In this document: positions 12,101-23,690 of the stretch, piece by piece | How positions within the stretch are numbered: position 1 is the stretch's first letter | Layout: every line of letters starts with the position of its first letter | Program-made: the position numbers and the translations under genes | Origin: Micrasema longulum | Taxonomy: Eukaryota; Arthropoda; Insecta; Trichoptera; Brachycentridae | Direction of reading: 5' to 3' | Assembly: GCA_022494885.1 (NCBI GenBank) | Contig: JAGVSM010000998.1 | Coordinates: 30,612 to 94,611, forward strand | Length of the DNA stretch: 64,000 nucleotides | The notes under the pieces: generated by a model | The model's database searches: none | The model's input: only the letters and a program-made list of their open reading frames with translations | What the model was told of the DNA's origin: nothing

Positions 12101-12270
12101 TCTTTCGACAAACTTTTTCTAACATTTCAGTGGTATTAAAATAGACAAAAATTGTCGCCATATTAATGTTTATATTGTTTGTATTTTTTGTATCTTAAAG
12201 GTCTATTATTTTTTTTTTTTTTCAAATAAAAAGACAAATGCTAGAGTTCTTACTTTATATTCCAATATTT
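9143..12270. other. gene-free 3.1-kb stretch
   Basis: No exon-like segments. About 9785-9870 is a short drifted copy of repeat family G (CATTTTGAGAAGGAAATGTG...TCTAGGCATTTAATAACTTATGA). A (TA)n/(TTTA)n low-complexity patch lies at 11007-11040. Open frames at 10483, 11206 and 11245 show no domain. The rest is unassigned. Confidence 0.45.
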
Positions 12271-12381
12271 AAATTTTTAGACCATTTTCTAAAAGTCGTA
12301 AATAACTTGTGCTGGAAAAATGGAAATCGAATTGTGGTAGAGTGGGATTTAAACCTGGGACCTTTGGTCCATGAGTTTGAA
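12271..12381 (-). repeat. tRNA-derived SINE, family A
   Basis: Contains the family A body (ACCATTTTCT...GTAAATAACT) and the B-box region GGTTTAAATCCCACTCTACC on the minus strand. The A-box end is cut off at the junction with the following SINE B. Confidence 0.65.
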
Positions 12382-12423
12382 AATTTAAATTTCATCATCA
12401 TCATCGTTGCATTTTTGCAGTAA

Positions 12424-12608
12424 TGATGCACTGCATTGGTATACAAATCGCAGCGTATCTTGTTAATTTTTGTTACATGAAGGTAAGACGATCAGTCTTA
12501 CATTTCAGATGCCAGTCCAAGGACTATAAAATATTCTAGTGTAAAAACATCTTTGTAAATAAATATTTCATATCAACCATGTCGGAAATCAAACCCGAGA
12601 CCTCTTTT
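12424..12608 (-). repeat. tRNA-derived SINE, family B, head-truncated
   Basis: Matches the full family B copy at 34575-34843 from the tail (GATGCACTGCATTGGTATAC) to the B box (GTCTCGGGTTTGATTTCCGA, read on the minus strand). The A box is missing. Confidence 0.75.
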
Positions 12609-14029
12609 TTAAGATCGTTCCTAGAGTTTAATGCATAACAATATTTTATTTATTTATTATTTCGTTAACAGCTTTAAAATCAAGTGCGTATTCAAATTGA
12701 CTACGTTGTCATTAACTCAGTCATACCTAGTAAAAATTTAAATACTTTATCGATCATAACGTTATTTCTCTCTAATAATAATTACGTAATTGCGTATTTA
12801 TTTAGGTTTTAATGCAATATTAAGTATTATGTCAATGTTATGGAACCAGCACAGTTCAATTATTTATCTGTCCCATAGAAACACAATGCTTGCACAAGGC
12901 TTCCATTATTATTATCGCCTCTTGCATGGCTTTCGGGGATGTAGGCTCGAATATTGGAATCCCGAAATTTATGAACTTTGCGGCAAAAATAGTTATTATC
13001 GACGTGAATTATGTGCCTGGGCCGTGGCTAGCGCCGTTCCATTCCATACTCTCCAGAAGATGCTTGAAAACTATAAAACTCGTAAATAGGGCTGTTTCCC
13101 CATTGAAACCTTATTTACAAGCTTGATATTTGATTTTAAAAAGCATCCAAATCACGCTCTTGTGAATTAATCTATACTTTTATCACCAATGTTAATTATT
13201 TATTTATGTTTTGTATTGTTTACTATAAACGAAGTTGCTAATCTTCGCATTGTCTTAAAAACTAAAATACAGTCGATTATGTATCAATTGTAACATGATA
13301 AAGATGAATAAATATTAATAAAAATTTGTTGCAATTTTTTTTTGTTCTGTCCTCTTCTTCTCGTAATTTGGAAAAAAATGGAAACAACTTATTTTTATAC
13401 CCAATATGAGCATAAAAACGAGCAATTTTTGGTCGTTTTTTATACTCATCTAGAAACGTATGTTGTTAGACGTTGCTGGTGGTCGTACGCGGTGCAAATA
13501 CTCGTAGATAGCTTGCTTACCACATACCGTACACCGCATCTGAGAACATAAGTCTTTTTGGCACAAATACATGGAAAAATTGCTCGTCGCGTAACGAGCT
13601 CTCGAAAACAAAAAAGATGCGAAGAAAGTCTCTGTAATCTAGTAGCCTTAGCATGTTTGTCCTGAAAAAAAATAATCCAGATGTACATAATAATATGCAC
13701 TTCATTGGATAGAGAAAAAGAGAGAAGTGAATTCTAGGGAATAAATTGATTGATTGGTTACATTCATTTTCAAAAGTCTGCGAATAGATAAAAATAATAA
13801 AATAACTATCCATGGCAACAGTGCGCAATTTGACATGGAATTTTCCGGGATTGTCAATCCAGTTTTAAAAAATAAAAAATATTGTTTTGCGAGTTGCATT
13901 TATCATTTACTTCGCTTAGAAGGTTTAAATTTTATAAATTTGGATTTTTATGCTTGTATATAAGTCTTTATTTTATTTTTAAGTGTTGGGATTAGCAAGA
14001 ATATTATTCTATACTCGTAGTGGGCCAAT
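12609..14029. other. gene-free stretch with an unidentified short open frame
   Basis: Two overlapping plus-strand frames (12790-13089 and 12890-13126) cover a patch of more even base composition than its surroundings; one carries PGPWLAPFHSILSRRCLKTI. I do not recognise it. Its composition and isolation suggest a transposon fragment. Open frames from 13342 to 13963 on both strands show nothing recognisable. Confidence 0.35.
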
Positions 14030-14409
14030 CAAGAGCTGAGCTGAACCTGAGCTAGTACCAGCGATATTTTTCACTCCTCGCATGACCTGCTGGCCTTTTG
14101 TCTTTGGATGGACTCCAGTTTCCTACGGTTAACTTCGTTTTTACTTTGGACTTTATGTACTATACAACAACGCTTGATTGCAAATCTACACTATATGTGG
14201 CCATGCAATATTATGTACGATGATACCGTGTAAATCTGGAATAAATCCAAATGAATCAGGTGTTTTTACTTTTCTACTAGCGACCTTAAATCCATCAATA
14301 ACAATGGACTTATTTTTATTCTTAGTAGTGGGGTCAGTGCTATGCAAGCTCCTGACGTCACTGCGACCTGTGAAGATCTGTTGTGACGGATCCCTGTAAA
14401 TAGTTCTCT

Positions 14410-15120
14410 CTCTCCAAGCCCCAGCCTATAAAAAGCCTGGCTACAGTATGGAAGGCGTGAGTTAACATTTTGCTTAATCTCCCCCTCTTAGCCCAGATTC
14501 GTAAAATATCGGGCTGTTAGGTAGCGAACGAGCTTTTTAACGTCCTTAGGAACCAGTGGTCCCCCAAGGATGAGGCTCCTTTTATGATGTTATATATCAC
14601 ATCATACAGGTGTTTCCTCATCTCCACTGAAAAATCTATATCTCAAAGATTCGGAAAGGTTTATTCTAGCAAAGAGTTCGTTCAATCTGCAATGCCCTGT
14701 AAGGGCTCTAGTGATAACCCTCACTCTATTTTGGCTTACCTTTATTAGGTCAAAAGAAAAACTGTGCGAGGATCCTTTTATCAGTTTCTTCGCATGGTGC
14801 TGACCAAGCTATCTTTGCAATAACATTACACTGTACTTCCTGGCTCGTGACCTAAGCTCATTATGAGGAACACATTAAGGCAACTCACAGAAAGGTTCAG
14901 GGCCTATTGGGGCTGTCTCAGCTCTTAGCTTTACCAGTTCATCGGCTGCCTCGTTACCATCGATGTTTAAATGTCTGGTACCCAAATTAATGTCACACTG
15001 TTACACTCACCGACACAATTAAGCGCTCTTTGGTACTTTAAGGTTAATTTCGAATCGATCTCGATAGAGTTCTGTGCTTTTAGAGCAGCCCAACTGTCTG
15101 AGAGAATATAAATTATTTTG
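14410..15120 (-). mobile_element. LINE fragment with RNase H domain
   Basis: Minus-strand translation gives IYILSDSWAALKAQNSIEID near 15115-15050, then TLIWVP...(frameshift)...IDGNEAADEL near 14990-14935. These are the D-S and the W-V-P-G-H/N-E-x-A-D motifs of RNase H as found in I, R1 and LOA-type LINEs. Further down, RVITRALTGHCRLNELFARI (about 14725-14665) and a GDEETP piece resemble the C-terminal region after RNase H. Several frameshifts and stops; no reverse transcriptase is attached. 14030-14410 may be its 3' part but shows no motif. Confidence 0.7.
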
Positions 15121-15477
15121 TTTTTGGATTGTATGCGCAAAATTTTTATGTGCTAACAATGGACTTAATTTTATTATATTTTACTGTGGACATTTGAAAA
15201 GAATCCTAAAAATGTGTCATCTCGCTATTTCTGTTAATTAAAATATACTTTTCTAGTTTATTTAAATTGAATATTTTTTTTCGAGAAACCTTTCTTCAAA
15301 AGATGTTAACTTCGGTCATGACCAGGCTTAAGGTTTTGATTAAACTAGCCGTGCCAAAGCTTTTCGGCCGTTCTTGTCCGTTCACGGATATTATCGTTAG
15401 TAATTCGTAATCTGTTATTGTGATGAAATAAATAGGTATAATATTTGATAAAAATTCGTACAAGGATGTTGAATACT

Positions 15478-15483
15478 TTTATT
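15478..15483 (-). terminator. poly(A) signal of protease gene 1
   Basis: AATAAA on the minus strand, 57 bases past the stop codon. It is the first canonical signal downstream of the gene, implying a short 3' untranslated region. Confidence 0.6.
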
Positions 15484-15539
15484 TAAGGGTTCTTTAGAAG
15501 TGGTTATTTGAAATATTTGTTGATAGGTCGCTGGATGCC

Positions 15540-15692
15540 TTAGACACCAGTCAGCTGGGTGATCCAGGGCCTGACTGTTGAAATTCTGGCATAGATTCCA
15601 GGAATATCGGGCTTGCTGCAGCTGCTTCCCCCGGAAACCAGAGCATACTGGATGACAGGTGATCCTTGCACGACTGGGCCACCGGAATCACC
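15540..15692 (-). CDS. protease gene 1, exon 5
   Basis: Begins at GGT just after the acceptor (TTTTTTTTCAG) with GDSGGPV, carrying the catalytic Ser, and ends ITQLTGV plus TAA. Contains the SGGSSC substrate-pocket wall and IPGIYAR. Confidence 0.95.
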   Translation of the reverse strand, partial: GDSGGPVVQGSPVIQYALVSGGSSCSKPDIPGIYARISTVRPWITQLTGV

Positions 15693-18600
15693 CTGAAAAA
15701 AAAAAGTAATTGTGAAATTAGTATATATGTGATTATGTAACAAACTGACAAGAATAAAATTTATTTATTTCCAATTTTGCTTTTACATATTATACACGTG
15801 TAATATACATATAAACACGCGTATTTACAAAAATAATATTCACAAGAGTAAATTTTGTATTATTCAAGTCCCCGATCGACTTTTTCTGAAAACAGATTTT
15901 TTTTAAAAAGAAACATTTACATTCTTACGATTAAAACAAATATATAAATTTAAGGGTCATTTTCAACGAGTTGTTCATAACTCACTATTAGAAAATGGTA
16001 ATCAAGTTGAGGTATAGTGGGATCTAAACCACGGACCTTTGAGCCGCGAGTCCGAAATACTTGCCACGGGACCACAACCCGATTCATATCAACATGAACG
16101 TAAAACAGATAAAGGTCATTGACTTATTTATTCGAAAGACGCTGTTGAATTAAATAAATAATTAGTACAACGATTATCGGATTATGGTCTTACGAATCAC
16201 GGATCAGGGGTCCGAAGTTCGAACTTTACTTTACTCCAACCTCATTTCGATTTTCTTATAGAAAGTTTAAATAACGCGTCGAAAATGGCCCCAAAATTTA
16301 AATGTTGGTGTAAATCATAAGCGCAAGTATTAAAAAAAAATATATAACACTTAAAAAAAACTGGTTTGACCACCATATTGTAAGATTCGAAGCTTTTATT
16401 AAGGTTTAACTTTATATTATTCTTTTGGGTTGTAATGTGTGTTTTAGTACTTTTGGCTGACGCAACGTTTCGGACGGCATCGCAACGTCTATCATCTGAC
16501 ATATTACAACAGAGATGAAGCTCATTTTAGAGAAAGTAACATAGAAGTCTAGGTATCTACAGGGCTTATGATCTGTCATATTGTGGTTTCCTGTGAACAC
16601 TGACAGTGAGTTAAAAAACGATATTTTGCGAATTGCGTTAAAAATTAAAATGTGCATGCGATATTTTTTTATCATGTAGTTTGATGGATGTTAATGAAAT
16701 ATCTCAAGCGTTTATTTTTATTTCGGACACACTTGCAAATAAATATTCAGATACACTTACGAAACATGCACTGGTGCCTCCTACTGTGGTTCCTCCCAAG
16801 CAAATTTGCCTTGGGGTGATGAAAGAGTAGACTGTCTTGCATTTATCATTATCCCACACTGGAAGGTCTACTTCACGAAGATTGGCTGGTGTAGTACTGG
16901 ATGATTCCTGTAGAAAACATTTAATCATTAAAAACACAATATTAAGTAATACATTTCATCATATTTCCGGCCTCGTAGTGTAGCGTCAGCGCGCGTGCCT
17001 ACCATGCAAGAGGTCGCGGGTTTGAGTCCCGACACGGTTGATTTGAAATATTTATTTTAGAAGGTGGAATATTTTATAGCCCTTGGCCTGACACTTGAAG
17101 CCTAAGACTGATCATTATTCCTTCATTAACAGAAATTATTCAGATACGTTGCATTTGGCGTACCAACTATTACGAGCATTTTGTAGCGCTGTGAACGCTA
17201 GGATTACGTGGTACTAGTTATCGTGCGGGCAGCGCCCCCAAGTGGCGACGAAGGGAAGTCACGAAGAAGGTCACGTGGTAGACGCACTAACCGAGAGCAG
17301 TGTGAATATATAATGGTGCAATATCATAGTAATACCTTTGTAATACTTAAGGTTTTTATTTATAACTAAATACTCAATTATACCTCTAACAGATCAGAAG
17401 TGGGTTGTGACAAACGCCTAGTTTTCGTGTTTTAATGTGTATTTAATAAAATGCGTGCTTAAAAGTGACCGAGGAACAAAACGTGCATAATTTGGTAAGC
17501 CCAGTTCTCTTTTTAAGTGCTTGTGAAGAGATATTTTAATATATATCTAAAATAGTGACAAATACAATCAACCGACACTAACATGGATAGTTCACATAAT
17601 ATACCCTATCGGGGAATGCTGCTTACAGCATATCGCTAACGACATTTAATACAGGAGATTAAGACAGAAAAAATACAAATAATAATTGGTATCCTATGAC
17701 ATTTTCGTGGTGAAGACACCTACTGAATTTAATATTTACGACAGTGAATTGAATTACTTGAATTGAAGATTTTAACAAAATTAACTTGTTTCGTTATTTG
17801 GAGACTACCTTTAAACCTAGTAATAATAAAGTTTATATTCTATCTGAGCGTAATCTGAGTAGAACCAATAAATTTAAGCATTTCAAACAAAGAAAACTCA
17901 TCTGTAAAACGCAGGATGCAACTTCCGTTATGAAATTGAGAGATCAAACCAGTGAGCATATTTAACTTTAAAGCGATGAATGTATTTCCGAAATTCAAAT
18001 ATTAGAATTTGGTTATAATTCTTCAATTAAGATTGACAAGATTACAGAAAACAAAAGTAAGGTTTTAGATTGTTTACACAATGAATTTGATGTCTGTTTT
18101 TCTAGTAATCGAATCGAGTTGAGTCAATGTGATATTGAAATTACTATTAAATTGATGGAAAAGGTTTTTGTTGGAATACTTAAGGTTTTCTATTACAACC
18201 AAATACTCAATTATACCTCTTACACAACACAGTGCCCTATGCACCATTAGGTGCCAAAAAAGACTTATAATGATATATTTTATCATATAAGTTAATTCAA
18301 CAAAGATACCAGTACATACTTTAAAAAAAACACAATGTCTAGATTTTCGTCAATACAATTCTACACGCATATAATAAACTCGTATACTCGTATAAAAAGC
18401 AAACTAAGATATCTTCAGCAAAAATGGAATAATTATTGATGCCAAAACAAATTTAACCTTATAACCTTTCTTTATAAATAATAGCGTAATTCAAAACCGT
18501 CTCTAAGCTCTCAAAAACAGAAGTCAATTATACTTGACACCGCAAACTTTCAGCATTCTCCCTTGACTTGGTAAAGTATAATTAGAAATCTTACATTTCT

Positions 18601-21600
18601 TTTTTGAAAGTTTTTCGCTAACATTACTAGTAACTATTTTGATGGAGATTTCTAAGTTTGTTTGTTTTTTATAACCGCATATCTTTAAATACATAACAAC
18701 ACAATAGATACAATTACATTTGGCATTAGACATTTTTTTAAGTGGGTTGGACAAACCAATGGCTCGATTCCATTGAGGGAAATATAAAAAAAATAGTGTT
18801 TCGAGTTATATTATTCATTATATTTATAAAACCTTATTTTTCAATGAGGAAGTTCAGCCCAGCGGAAAATTTGACAATTTTTTTTTATTGTTACGTGCGG
18901 TAAAAATAAGAACATTATAATAATCATGAGATTCGTAAATATTGTTTTTTTTTAAAAACATTAATTTATATAAAAACATTAATCTTTTAACAAATTAAAA
19001 AACATTATCAAAACACTGAAATTCTTTATTTTACACAATAAAACACAATTAATGGTGTTATCTTGTTGAGCAGGTGTAGTCAAATTTAACTATCTCCTAG
19101 CTCTATTAATATATTAACTAATTAAAACGTTGGGAAAATTTTCATAGCAAATTAAATCCTAAAACAAGTAACCATTGTGTTCATATTTCATTGAAATATA
19201 TTGATTTTTTTATTTTTTATTAGTGAAATAAAAATAAGTAAATAAAATATCCTCGGATTCCAGAAATATATACCTACATACTTTACTTAAGGATCAATTC
19301 CGATTTATCGAAACTTTCGTCGGCCATTTCTCAAAACAAGTAATTTCTAGTTCCATATCACTATATGGAACTGAGCCATCGAAATATTATGTACAAAATA
19401 AGTTTTACACGTGTACTTAGATTATGCAATATCGAAAATCAAAATCGATTTTTAATAGATTATTTGCCTAAGTTGTTAAAAGACCGTAAAATATGCTATT
19501 TAGGAAGTACTTTTATGTTATATTTTGGATAAATACTCGTACGAAATTGGGCTAGATGGAAATAAAAGGAGAGAAATTGTAAAAGTTGAATTTGATTCAG
19601 TGATATTTTGAATATTTAATACCAAAAACACGTACAACTTTCACTGAGAGAATTATTTTTTTTGGTGGCCCCAAGAGTGCTTAATGCCCTGGATGAACAT
19701 ATGAAATTCTCCAAAATAATAATAATAATAGTGGTTTATTAACAAAAAATATAATTTCTTTATGTACTACATACATACTTAGGTAAAAGATTTTTCTCAA
19801 TTATTTCTAGTCTGCCTAACAAGGTATAACCTGTTTTAAGGCAGACATTTGCCACAGACAGAAAGTTTTTTTTTAAAATGAACTTTACTAGTTTAGATTT
19901 TGTCTAAGGGAAGAGACCGTTGCAAAAGACTGCTGCGAGAAATTTATATATTTATATGCTATTAAGCATGTTGTCCAGATTTTTATTAAGATTTACGTTT
20001 AAGTCATAGTTTTTATTATTAGTATTCTTTACGAATACGCATGCTTCCATTTTCCATTATGTTGTATCCCAACTCAACACAGGGCTTTTAGCCTCAGAGA
20101 GTTAGGGATACGTTATTTTTTTTTGTTATATGTATCTTTATATGAATAAATAAAAATAAATAAAGAATGGGATATTTGTTGCCAGACCGAAGAATTCAAT
20201 GGGAGTCGGAGTAAAAACCATTATAAGTTATATGGCTTTCAGTATAAAAACGTAAGTTTTGTCGTAAGATTCTTGTGGGTATATTTAATTTTATATAGTT
20301 CAGTAATTCATGCCCATCCAAGTGTGAATTAAAGATTTTAATATAACTATATGATCGGATTTATTAATTGACATTAACCTAGCAAGACCCAATCGACAAA
20401 TAAATAAAAATTAAATATCTTCTATGGTAGGAGCATTTTATAAATTTACTTACGGAAGTAACTCCCCATCCTGAGACTGTGATGGAAGATCCAACAGCTG
20501 GATTTTCTCCGCTTGTGAGTGGAATTATCTTCACCACAGGTCCAAGAACGATCTCTTCTCCGTTGGCAAAGGAAACAATGGAGAAGTCATAGTCAAGGGT
20601 GTTTCTTGAATATTGTGGGTGGACGGTATACTTGTCAACCTTGAGAAGCTGACCGCCTGTGAGAGCTGAAGTTGTTCCTACGCGAGCATATGAGTTTGTA
20701 GTTGTTGTTCTAAAAAATAAAAATACATTATTGACAGTATTTTGCAATTGATTAGAACTACGAATTTATTTGAATAATTTTAATTCATCGAATTGATAAG
20801 ATTAAAAAAGAGTCTCTGAGATGGTTTAGTCATGTAGAACGAATGGATGTCGAAAGAATGGTAAAACAAATATATAAATATATAGCAAGAAATAACGGTT
20901 ACGTGGATAAGAACAACCAAGAAAGACGTAGCATGACTGATCTGAATAAACAAAAAAAAGTCAGTCCGGTTATGTCAAAAGTAGACAGAACCAAAGGGCA
21001 TATATGACAAGATGAATGAATGTGGAAGAAGCTAGGAATGCAGGCTAGAACAGACGTGTGTGAAAGTCCATTGTATCTGCCTACCCTTAAGGAGAAATGG
21101 CGTGATAGTAGTAGAAGTAATAGTAACTTTAAAAAAAAATTCTTTATTCATTTAAGATCTCCGTGTTCTGAGTGTGAAAAATAACCCGAACCCTGGGCGA
21201 ACGTTTTCGACTCGATAGCTACGATGCAGTAAAAATTCTTAAAAAGAAAATCACTGCGGATAAATCCTCCTCTCAGCGTAGTGGTTGGTACACTTGCCTA
21301 CCATGTTTACGGTTCCAGGTTCAATTCCTGGTGTGAATGGTTTGTTTAAATAATTAAAAATTGCTCGAAATACTTTTCATACATTTTTTTTTATAAGCAC
21401 AAAGCTTATAATTATTTTTTTAAGAATTGCAAATCAATTATATATATTCTGTTTTGCTTAAAAACTCCGTATTTTGACACTCAATCTGTTTTTAAACTGT
21501 CCTTGGAGTGACACTGGAAGCGTAAGACTGATCACCTTATCGATTATTTAGATTTAGTTTTCTAATGCAGTGCCCTATACGCATCAGGTTGGGTTGGGGA

Positions 21601-23646
21601 TGATGATGATGGTATTTTTAGTAATTTTGTAAAAAAGATGACACTCGTTAAATAGCTTTATTTTTTCAGATGAAAGTTCAACATATACAGAGTAGTGAAT
21701 GTGTTAAATGTACAGTGTTTTATGTGAAAATTCCAACCCGCAAAATTCATCCATTGAGTTTTATTTAAAGCATTTGTTTTTTTTTTTTAATGAAGTACAG
21801 AAAATAATTGGTAACTTACGGTGCGCAGTGACCAGCAGACAGCAAAAACTTGGTGCTGATAATAGAAGCACCACAGTTATGACTGTAAGACCCAAGGAGA
21901 GACTTGGTTTGAAGAGAAGCTTGATAAGGCCTCTTTTCAATTGTGGTCTCAATACCTCCGACAATGCGTCCGAACTCCGCTGGAAATATAAAACTTCGGT
22001 CAATAATACATATTGGATATTATTGGAAGGATGATGGAAAGAAGGAGAAGAAAGGAAAAATTCGAATGCTGTTCTTTCGTCGCCTAATTTTACACAGGAC
22101 ACGACCGCAGAATGGAAAAAAGAGAAAATGGATTGAAATATTCGTAAAGTGCTAGAATTTACTCCCTAAGAGTTATAGGAGGCAAAATATTTTTGAGATT
22201 GGAATATGGAATACACATGTACACATTTTTTTAAAATAATTCAAAGCCACAGCTTTAAATGAAGCAACCAATAATTTCTTATGCCTATAACATTTCCCAG
22301 ACTCAAGATGAGAAAATTGGTATTGAGTCGGAACACTTCTAAAGTCTGTTCATTATTACAAGAATTTCCAAATAAACAAACCAGCCGCGTGATATCCGAC
22401 GAAAAGTAGCATATTTCACACATATCATCTAAATCGAAACAGCACGGTGAAATTATATTGGATGGAGATTTATTAGATTCGTTTGCACGTATTCGAATTT
22501 TGTTATTTTTTTTAAAAAGTAAAACGCCAGAGTTAATGATTTTAATAAAAAATATTGATAAAAACACCTCGTTTATATATTATTTAAAAAATAAAAATTT
22601 TAGCGTTCTCATAATTTACCCAAATATTTCAATTTTGAGGACCATTTTCAACGAGTTGTAAATAACTCACTACTATAAAATGGAAATCAAGTTGAGGTAG
22701 AGTGGGATTCAAGCCTCGGACCTCTGATCTATGAGTCCGCAACACTAGCCACGGAATCACAACCCGATTCAAATAATACAGTTAAACTTAACAAACAGGT
22801 TTTAATGATAATTTTATCAAAATCATAACTCAAATTTAGCGAGTACTCTCAGGTAAAAATCCTGCAAAAGGAAATTGACAGGAGATTAATCCGTCTCATG
22901 GTGTACTGGTTGTTTGCGTTTGCCAGGCATTCAATAAATAAGTAATTCTAAAACTATACACATCGATCCACCGTATTGTATTTTATCATCCCGCGTAGAT
23001 TTTTGCCGGGTGTAAAATGGCCCAATCATGCGATATCACGCTGTGAGCTCGTGGTTAGCACGTGCACAGCGGTTTAGTCTCCGTGAATGTATTCATAAAC
23101 ATGTAAATACACATATGCACATAAATACGTACATATTCACGCGTACAAATGACTATTTACATATATATTCACAATTACATAAATGCATATAATTGGACAT
23201 CACCATAATACTTTAACCAGTTGCATTATTATTATTACATTATTTAGGTTCTTTGAAAAAAACTTATATATACGTAATTTCAAATACTTTTTTAGCTGCA
23301 AAAAAAATAACCGTTTAAGAATTAGTTAAACATATGTTTATTATATTTATAAACATAGTTATTTAATCAGTAAAATAGGAAATACGTCTTAAAATTAATA
23401 ATGTTGAAATACGACTTTTTCCCAATTAGTTTTTTGCCAAAAACTCATTCTCCTCAAATAATTGTATAAAATGTTCTCAAATAAATTAACAAATTAAAGT
23501 AATAAATGTGAAATTTACTGATAGTGTTTGCATCATAAAATATTAACTTTTTAGTTTGTATAAATACTTAAAAATATGTATTTGAATCTCGACTTACCAG
23601 AGGCACACGCGAACAGGGTTACCACCAATAAAACTAAAACCTTCAT
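15540..23646 (-). CDS. secreted chymotrypsin-like serine protease (gene 1, complete)
   Basis: Five exons join in frame: 23646-23598, 21979-21820, 20709-20454, 16907-16761, 15692-15540, giving 254 residues. All introns have GT/AG ends and phases 1,2,0,0. Residues 1-17 are a signal peptide (MKVLVLLVVTLFACASA), then a four-residue propeptide EFGR and the activated N-terminus IVGG. Catalytic residues: His67 in SAGHC, Asp111 in LDYDF, Ser207 in GDSGGP. Six cysteines fit the three invertebrate S1 disulfides. The residue equivalent to chymotrypsinogen 189 is Ser201 (SACF), not the Asp of trypsin, and the usual Trp215 is Gly (VSGG). By family knowledge this argues for chymotrypsin-like or altered specificity; a secreted, probably digestive role is inference. 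Start is the only Met before the signal sequence and sits 45 bases from a TATA box. Paralogue of gene 2. Confidence 0.95.
15899..16086 (-). repeat. tRNA-derived SINE, family A (intron 4)
   Basis: Minus-strand head CGGGTTGTGGTCCCGTGGCA, B-box region GTGGTTTAGATCCCACTATA, body, and a drifted 3' tail corresponding to AAGAACGCAAATATTT in other copies. Confidence 0.75.
16176..16270 (+). repeat. tRNA-derived SINE, family A, opposite orientation (intron 4)
   Basis: Plus-strand head GATTATGGTCTTACGAATCA, then GAAGTTCGAACTTTACTTTA (B box) and CTCCAACCTCATTTCGATTT. It is inverted relative to the neighbour at 15899-16086. Confidence 0.65.
16490..16620 (-). repeat. repeat family G fragment (intron 4)
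   Basis: Contains ATTACAACAGAGATGAAG, GAAGTCTAGG and ACAGGGCTTATGATCTGTCA, the phrases shared with the copies at 35817, 36180, 52780, 60768 and 61340. Just before it (about 16450-16500) stands CTGACGCAACGTTTCGGACG, unexplained. Strand choice is arbitrary because the family has palindromic members. Confidence 0.6.
16761..16907 (-). CDS. protease gene 1, exon 4
   Basis: 49 codons, from ESSSTTPANLREVDLPVW to TSACF. It carries the C168-C182 loop and the residue before the catalytic-Ser motif. Acceptor CTACAG, donor GTAAGT; phase 0 at both ends. Confidence 0.95.
16971..17167 (+). repeat. tRNA-derived SINE, family B, left part (intron 3)
   Basis: Head GGCCTCGTAGTGTAGCGTCA (A box) and GGTCGCGGGTTTGAGTCCCG (B box), then the family B body up to TTGGCGTACCAAC. 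The element is interrupted here by an LTR retrotransposon and resumes at 18225. Confidence 0.85.
17168..18224 (+). mobile_element. gypsy-like LTR retrotransposon, internally deleted
   Basis: The left LTR is 17168-17391. It begins TATTACGAG (from TGTTA) and ends CTAACA; it holds GCGCCCCCAAGTGGCG and a TATATAA at about 17310. The sequence next to it, ATCAGAAGTGGG, resembles insect primer-binding regions. The last 60 bases (about 18165-18224) repeat the LTR end, so the right LTR is 5' truncated. A 4-bp duplication CAAC flanks the whole (17164-17167, 18225-18228). Inside, about 18000-18160 reads DCLHNEFDVCFSSNRIELSQ, like the segment before reverse transcriptase in gypsy Pol. Most of gag-pol is deleted. 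It sits inside a SINE in intron 3. Confidence 0.8.
18225..18253 (+). repeat. tRNA-derived SINE, family B, right part
   Basis: After the duplicated CAAC, the sequence ACAGTGCCCTATGCACCATT continues exactly where the SINE at 16971-17167 broke off, judged by the intact copy at 34575-34843. Confidence 0.85.
18254..20453 (-). other. rest of intron 3
   Basis: No further exon is needed or visible between exon 4 and exon 3. About 19718-19850 has an AATAAT run, ACATACATAC and a hairpin GTCTGCCT...AGGCAGAC (about 19811-19848) enclosing ACCTGTTTTA, like the 3' tail of the LINE at 43450-44020; it is probably a LINE 3' end. The rest is AT-rich and unassigned. Confidence 0.45.
20454..20709 (-). CDS. protease gene 1, exon 3
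   Basis: Completes Pro70 and encodes TTTTNSYARVGTT to TVSGWGVTS, including the catalytic Asp in NTLDYDFSIV. Acceptor TTTTTAG, donor GTAAGT. Confidence 0.95.
20802..21125 (+). mobile_element. RTE-like LINE 3' end (intron 2)
   Basis: Drifted copy of the C-terminal coding end also at 28280-28590. SLRWF(S)HVERMD translates near 20810-20850; a conserved ACAAGATGAATGAATGTG and the end GAGAAATGGCGTGATAGTAG follow. The (TAG)n-like tail has the usual position for this family. Frame is broken. Confidence 0.75.
21270..21600 (+). repeat. tRNA-derived SINE, family B, degenerate (intron 2)
   Basis: Head CAGCGTAGTGGTTGGTACAC and B box CAGGTTCAATTCCTGGTG, later GACACTGGAAGCGTAAGACT and CAGTGCCCTATACGCATCAG, ending in a GATGATGATGATGG tail. 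An extra segment of about 100 bp enlarges the middle. Confidence 0.65.
21820..21979 (-). CDS. protease gene 1, exon 2
   Basis: Encodes EFGRIVGGIETTIEKRPYQA and on to FLLSAGHCAP, with the activation site and catalytic His. Acceptor TTTCCAG, donor GTAAGT. The opposite-strand open frames at 21708-22155 are shadows. Confidence 0.95.
22588..22769 (-). repeat. tRNA-derived SINE, family A, near full length (intron 1)
   Basis: Minus-strand head ATCGGGTTGTGATTCCGTGG, B box GAGGCTTGAATCCCACTCTA, the body, and a 3' tail beginning CCTCAAAATTGAAATATTTG and including GTAAATTATGAGAACGCTAA. With 45900-46074 it defines the family. Confidence 0.8.
22770..23597 (-). other. rest of intron 1
   Basis: No coding segment. 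About 23090-23200 is a loose run of ACATA/TACA-rich repeats (GTAAATACACATATGCACAT); otherwise unassigned AT-rich sequence. Confidence 0.5.
23598..23646 (-). CDS. protease gene 1, exon 1 (signal peptide)
   Basis: Encodes MKVLVLLVVTLFACAS plus the first base of the Ala17 codon, followed by the donor GTAAGT. A classical hydrophobic signal peptide; probable cleavage is after ASA, in exon 2. Confidence 0.93.
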
Positions 23647-23690
23647 GCTGACGTTATTATTGATATAAGTAACTCAATTAATCATCTTGC

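Noticed and set aside
16440..16500. Penelope-like terminus suggested by GCAACGTTTCGGACG
   Set aside because: The phrase is reminiscent of sequences near some Penelope-like elements, but no GIY-YIG or RT motif is nearby; too weak to call.
21708..22155. Overlapping open frames of about 110 codons on both strands
   Set aside because: They are shadows of protease exon 2 (21979-21820), whose own frame has the activation site, catalytic His and correct splice borders.
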